64,000 nucleotides of DNA from Lethocerus indicus (Eukaryota > Arthropoda > Insecta > Hemiptera > Belostomatidae): NCBI GenBank assembly GCA_019843655.1, contig JACDQD010000006.1, forward strand, positions 26,988,246 to 27,052,245, in the 5' to 3' direction. Each line of letters begins with the position of its first letter. Within the stretch, counting starts at the first letter, position 1. Positions 59,105 through 64,000 of the stretch are shown here, piece after piece. The notes under the pieces are model-generated. The model ran no database searches and had not been told where the DNA came from. It saw only the letters and a list, made by a program, of their open reading frames with translations. The position numbers were made by a program, and so were the translations under genes.

Positions 59105-59195
59105 CCCATTAAGTACCAAATTTTTCATATAATTTACTTATTGTGACGCATTATTATCAAATAGTACCTCCAAATATGTTTTTTAAAACCAGTTT
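59105..59195 (+). mobile_element. piggyBac-type MITE, 3' truncated
   Basis: TTAA plus CCCATTAAGTACC and the following 80 bp match 4647-4735. The right half is missing. Confidence 0.75.
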
Positions 59196-59363
59196 AAAAA
59201 CCAACCCGATAGTTTGGTGTAGAACACTCGTTCCTCATCAAACAAGTGTCTGCCATCGATTAACCCACAAACACGACCAGGAGCTGTCCTACCTTAGCAT
59301 TACCACCCCCCTCCCCCTCATTCTCCCCTATGTGCCCGTGCAAAGTCCGGTTTATAATTTAAG

Positions 59364-59624
59364 ATTTCCCGACTCTATCTTTCGGCGGAAGTGCGCCCCG
59401 AGGAATAATGGTTTCGGGAGGGGGGGGGGTGGTGGGCTCTAACTGTAGTGTCGGCCCCCCCCCCCATCCCCACTACCCCTGGGTGGGGGCCCCCCCACCC
59501 CCGGCGGGGTCCTGTGGGGTCGCCCTCGCCCAGTCCACGACCGCCGCACTCCGCCGGCTCGCCGCCACCTGCTTCGTGCCTCAGTCACCTGCCTCATATG
59601 CCAGCCCTCCATCCCCTTCACGGG
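59364..59624 (+). CDS. Candidate Pro/Ala-rich exon (phase 1 donor)
   Basis: A GC-rich open segment ending TCACGGG|GTAAAC. In the preferred frame it reads FPTLSFGGSAPRGI, a Gly run, GPPPHPHYPWVGAPPPPAGS, then VALAQSTTAALRRLAATCF and SPASYASPPSPSR with a split Gly codon (phase 1). An AG at 59362-59363 after TTTATAATTTA gives a phase-1 start and a 261-nt symmetric exon. ATG at 59408 could instead be a start, or the AG at 59447-59448 could be used in another frame. The G12 and C12 tracts may mislead. Frame choice rests on phase agreement and composition only. Confidence 0.35.
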
Positions 59625-60892
59625 GTAAACAACGTTCGTTTCTAGTGTTCGGTGTTGCAAAGTGATCTAGTGTCTACAATACTGGACGGCTCCCCCCGGG
59701 GACATCGCCCGGACTAGGTAATATACAGATACGCTCTAATTTTGAAGTAAATATATTACATTGACAATCGTCTAGCCACCAGTACATTTTGTAATTTCGA
59801 CCACGCAATATGTTTTACGCTAGACACCGCCAGATTAAATTTGTCGAAATAGCTAATTAACCGATATACTGCCGTCCAAATTATCCTAGTTTTGCATGCG
59901 GGGTTTGGTGTGACTTATTACACAATAGGGCGGGTAGGGTCGTTGGTATTGATCGTTGCGATTGTAGTCCCATTTTTTTATTCCCACTCTTACGGATCCG
60001 CTCTGTAGATTCGGCCATTACTTAAAAAACTTTTTACCGAAAATATTACGTATCAATCTTTCTGTTGTGCCTAAATTTTTCCCCACTACCATTCGGTGCC
60101 ACAGATAGAGGCCCGAATTATGATTATTAGAGCTATAACTAACCGATAGTGCACGTACCCTGTTATCTCCGACAGTAAATGAGCTTATCATGTCTAACGG
60201 TAATTCTTTCGTAAAAGTTTTTTGTTTTCATCTCGCTGTTCGAATGAACAACGGAGAGAAAAACTGCTCTATAAATACAAATTGAATTGAGGTGAACCGC
60301 GCTCCGGGCAGGGGCCGAGGGGATGCCTAGGCCAACCGAGAGAGGATATGAATGACCCAGATGTTAAAAATATTTTTCTTTCTATCCCACGGCTCTGTGT
60401 ATCTGGGTTACTTTGACGATCCAGATATTTATTTATAATCGCTCCTCAACAGGTAACGTCTTGGGGCGTTGCAGTGAAACGCGCGCCCACCTTTTCCAGC
60501 CGCCGCCCGTGGGCGGTACTCCCACTGTAAGTGCAGTTTCCCAATTCGGAAACAATTCCAGGCTAGGAATTGGAATCCGAAGGTGAACTGCGCGATTCCG
60601 GAATGGGGCGGAGAAAAACCGTTCCCGGAGCGATTCCTTTCCGTGCTCGGGCCAGTTAACTGTCCGGCGAAGACAGCCCCGGCCTTTTTTCCACTCTCAT
60701 TGGACTCGGTCTTGGTTTCATTGTGGAAAAACTTCGCGTCACGTGTAAAACTCCCCCCCCCCCACCAGGAAAATCGTTCGGAAAATGGAACAATTTCACC
60801 CGACCAGCGGCCGAGTACTCAGCGAAGGGCCGACGACTTACTCCGAAGGGCTTCACCAGGGCCCGTCTCTCCCGGCCCGAGCTATATAAGAC
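59625..60892. other. Non-coding stretch
   Basis: AT-rich then GC-richer from about 60440, with a 113-codon + ORF (60583-60924) not recognised and a C10 tract near 60752. Confidence 0.35.
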
Positions 60893-60900
60893 ACTTAACG
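60893..60900 (+). promoter_or_regulatory. TATA-box-like motif
   Basis: TATATAAG directly after a GC-rich stretch. There is no clear initiator about 30 bp downstream. Confidence 0.2.
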
Positions 60901-60929
60901 TACTTTATACTGCTAAAAAAATAAGCGTC

Positions 60930-63188
60930 ACAATTTAGAAACAATTTGATGTAACCTACCCCATCGGCATATCGAACGCCGCATGAATAATACATCCGTG
61001 TACATTATTATTACATATATACAACTGGCTGCTCATTACCCCGCATTTTAGTTTTATATTATAATTAAATGACCTCGTTGCATAAATGGGTAGAGAGTTT
61101 TTAGCTCCATATGTTACGTGATCGCGTGGCCGTCGTAGTTTCAACATTTTCAGAGGATTCTTTGAATTAAGATCGGAATGTGAGATATAGAACACGGATT
61201 CGTTATACTCTGTATCAGAATAGTTTAGACTCTGTATTTTTTACCAAAGTGATAAAATAAGTGAAATTCTGAAATAGGAATATCGCCTCCGTTTATCGTA
61301 TTGGCTTAAACGGTGTCCGGACGGTGGCGAGTTAATATTTTAACGTTTAAAGTTTTATTTGTCCAGCGAACCCGGACGTTTTCTTGCAGATTCTGGCATA
61401 GAGATCATATCGATTGTTGCTGACCTCACGGCACCATCGGGTGAAAATAGGCGCGACGAATTCCACTCTCGTCCCACATTCCTCGTCCATTGCTTGCGAA
61501 CGACATAAATCCTCAATAGACGCCAATACGAAAGGGAGGGAGGAAAACTCAAATTTCCTATCATTTCATTGGCCAAAATGCCAAAATAAAAGAAATAGAT
61601 ATAAATACGAAATAGGTCGGAACCCGGCTTAACATTCATAAAACCGAGAAACCGGCGATGAAGAGCATATAAATTTGTCCAGGCAATTTGAGAGAAAACT
61701 TTCCAACCGGACGACAAAATTGAAAAAAAAACTGTCCTCGACTCGCGATATTGGTCCTTTGGTAGACCGGTTCCTAGGACACGTCTGATTCTTTATTAAA
61801 AAAAAAATGTTTCGAAAAAACGCCCAAACGTTCGATTAATTTCTTTCTTGGCACAATATCGGTCGCTGCAACACGTGAGCGTAAGCCGATACCCGCCCGA
61901 GTCGCATACGGCGAGTTATTCGCGGAATCTGATGAAATTACATACCGACAATCCGGATCGCGTTTTCGTCACACTTTGCGCCGCGAGAGGCAAAGTCATA
62001 CCCGGTACCAATATCGGTATATATCGGTCGGTTTCAATTGAATTTCAATTTTTCTTATTCTTTTCTCTGGCCAACGTAGTATTTTCTTCCAGGCTGTGTG
62101 GACGGACCGGAACGCGGGGTCTGACCTTTCGGCCGAGGTGTCCCACAATAAACGGTCCTGACTCTATAAGCATCAATAAGTAATTATAAATAGAAGGATA
62201 CGCTGTAATAGTAATCAATTGAAGTTCTTCTGGTTATGTAAACTCAATTTCACCATATGTTATACCCATATCTGTATGCAGTCTTAATATTTCGAGGGAA
62301 GCAGACGAGGAATATCATAAATAAGGAATTTGAAGTACTAGTGTTATATTTAACGGCTGGGCACGTTGTAATGTATAGAACATCAATATTTTTTGTGTTT
62401 TTGACCTGCATAGCTGGCTTTCTCTTAGGCTTGACAGTTATCGACCAGTAGATAAGAGGAATCCTGTTGTAGTTGCAAGTGGAGCTACCGGAATTTTGTA
62501 TTAGTTTAGTATTTCTTTCAGCCAAATCGACTAATAGTGTCCAGTTTTGTATATACTGCCCTTTGCAGTAAACGCTGTAATTTTATATCATGTTGGACGA
62601 TTTGAAGACTGAAAATAGACCGGCAGTATGTCCACTATAGTGTTGATAAAGGCTCGATAAGTTTTAATAAAAAAAAAAAAAGGGGAATTAAATATTCGAA
62701 GTACGAGTCAATTACAAGTTACAAGAGGAACTCATTAACCGCAGTCAGTGTTTGGCCCGGGGCGAAGTCATAAACGGACAACATCCGTTACAACTTCAGG
62801 GAACTTTGAGCTTCTCCCTTTAAGGGAGTTTGGACTTAAGGATGCGATGTTGATCTACGGTGCCCGTTAAGCACTAAATATTCCGGGCCGGCTTCTCATT
62901 CTTCGGGGCGGTGAACGTCTGAGGTTTACCGGGGTTGGTGGAGGGTGATGGGGGGGGAGGATTTGTTGGAGTTGAATTCGGCATATTAAGCACGGGGCCC
63001 CCACTGAGCGCACTCTCTCGAATACTTAATCGCTTCACACTTTTATTTTTTCCACTTCTCTTCCTCCCCACCATCCCCGTTATCGCATTCCTTTCCACCT
63101 GTCTTCCTTTTTTCCTCCCGTCGGTCCCGGCCCTCCCATCCTTTTTTTCCACACTTTTATTTCATTTTTGTCTACGTCCACTCCACAG
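60930..63188. other. Non-coding stretch ending in a long pyrimidine tract
   Basis: Includes a hairpin scrap near 61758-61778 (TGGTCCTTTGGTAGACCGGTT), a poly-A near 62670, and from about 63040 a C/T-rich run ending CACTCCACAG, a textbook 3' splice site. Confidence 0.4.
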
Positions 63189-63355
63189 TCAGGGCCCTTA
63201 CCAAATGCGACTCTACCGTCTTAGTGAAGCCTTATAAGAGAAAAAAGCGTTCCACGACTGGAGAGATTCCCCTGTTGGGACCAGTCGAGAGCGTTTTGAA
63301 ATCCATTCCACAACACGGAATATTTTCCTTTCACTTCGTGCGCCTGAAATCTTGA
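63189..63355 (+). CDS. Candidate terminal exon after strong acceptor
   Basis: The acceptor is a C/T-rich run of about 150 nt ending TCTACGTCCACTCCACAG. Read in phase 1, the sequence is open for 54 codons (RALTKCDSTVLVKPYKRKKR, then STTGEIPLLGPVESVLKSIP and on to FVRLKS) and stops at TGA 63353-63355. This phase would join to the other phase-1 exons and give a basic C-terminus. The other two frames close sooner. No donor is needed if it is terminal. No polyadenylation signal stands out and the family is unknown, so confidence is low. Confidence 0.25.
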
Positions 63356-64000
63356 GAAGTATACAAACGCGGAGTTCTTCCTCCAGCCGTCGATTAAGGT
63401 AATAAAATCGTGATTGAGACGAGATCGATTTATGATTCGGTCGGTAGAAAATTTTTTATTTTAAACCGCGCGTTTTACGAACCAGACCGTACATGCAGGT
63501 CGTAAGGACCTTGTTCCGAAACGATAACGGTTGCGATACCTCCCCGAACTATCACCGCCGTTTTACTATGTTATTTTCTTGTGTATTTATTCCTTCTGGC
63601 GCAGTTTTGCACGCCTGAACTAGTCGACGCTATATAAGAAGATGCCGACAAGAAGTTACCAGTGGAAGTTATAACATTCCTGACTTTCGCCCGACTGTTT
63701 TTTCGAACGCTTCGAAAGTACACTCGTTTCATCATCCTCTATTTATTATTGCGCGTCGGTCCGACGGTTACGTCCCGTATCCTGCCGGGATGGAACTACA
63801 GGGAACCTACCTGCGACGGGTTATATGTATTGGAATATATATATTATTTTCATGGAAAAAATATCGATTCAATATTCTAAAGGAGCAAAGTGTTCCTGAG
63901 GGCTTACTTTATCGAGGATTCACCGTTTCTCTTTGTTTCGTCCAAAATTATTTTCTCGTTACTCGGTTAAACTGTCAGAGATTCTCACGGCAACAAATCC
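63356..64000. other. Non-coding stretch
   Basis: Contains a TATA-box-like motif (63631-63638) and no recognised gene. Confidence 0.35.
63631..63638 (+). promoter_or_regulatory. Possible TATA promoter
   Basis: TATATAAG with an initiator-like CCAGTG about 30 bp downstream (A at 63661), the normal spacing. No convincing ATG ORF follows in the window. Confidence 0.25.

Overview
This window reads as intergenic and intronic DNA from a large eukaryotic genome, most likely an insect or other arthropod. It is AT-rich, has no dense prokaryotic-style ORFs, and is littered with degraded DNA transposons: mariner deletion derivatives flanked by TA and piggyBac-type MITEs flanked by TTAA. It has many microsatellites and visible spliceosomal signals. 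I found no rRNA, tRNA or CRISPR array. The species cannot be named from sequence alone.

Coding content is sparse. The best candidates are three internal exons on the + strand: 410-526, 17609-17953 (with a transmembrane segment) and 33077-33199 (with eight CAG-encoded Gln). Each has an AG acceptor, a GT donor and an open frame. All three are phase 1-1, so they can be joined in order or skipped without breaking the frame. This fits one gene spanning more than 30 kb with alternative N-terminal exons. Weaker exons that could join or belong elsewhere are at 5161-5197, 28518-28568 (signal-peptide-like), 34037-34270, 39442-39524 (Asp run), 59364-59624 (Pro-rich, also phase 1 under the chosen acceptor) and 63189-63355. 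I do not recognise the protein family.

The dominant repeat is a hairpin element present about 15 times (1 kb, 2 kb, 6 kb, 8 kb, 22 kb, 29 kb, 46 kb, 48.8 kb, 50 kb, 56 kb, 58 kb, plus scraps). Its arms are near-perfect inverted repeats, but the best copies are asymmetric: one side starts flush at GTAG and the other carries a tail of about 45 nt ending in ACAGGTATATCAA. Six copies are flanked by 12-14 bp direct repeats. For the 50 kb copy, an unoccupied version of the same site lies 1.4 kb away in the other arm of a large inverted repeat. Target duplications of that length do not fit the usual TTAA, TA or 8-bp cut-and-paste families and suggest target-primed reverse transcription or an undescribed mechanism. 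This is the most interesting signal in the window.

Other structure includes three CTCF-like motifs (two divergent at 3.9 kb, one at 28 kb), a 679-bp piggyBac-type MITE with repeated TCACATATATGTGA palindromes (44.7-45.4 kb), a dispersed repeat with a 150-bp palindrome hosting a TTAA MITE (4.1-4.9 kb and 58.7-59.2 kb), a 36-bp tandem repeat (6.4 kb) and an 80-bp direct repeat with a Tc1/mariner-like end (31 kb). The rest looks like unconstrained intron or intergenic sequence.
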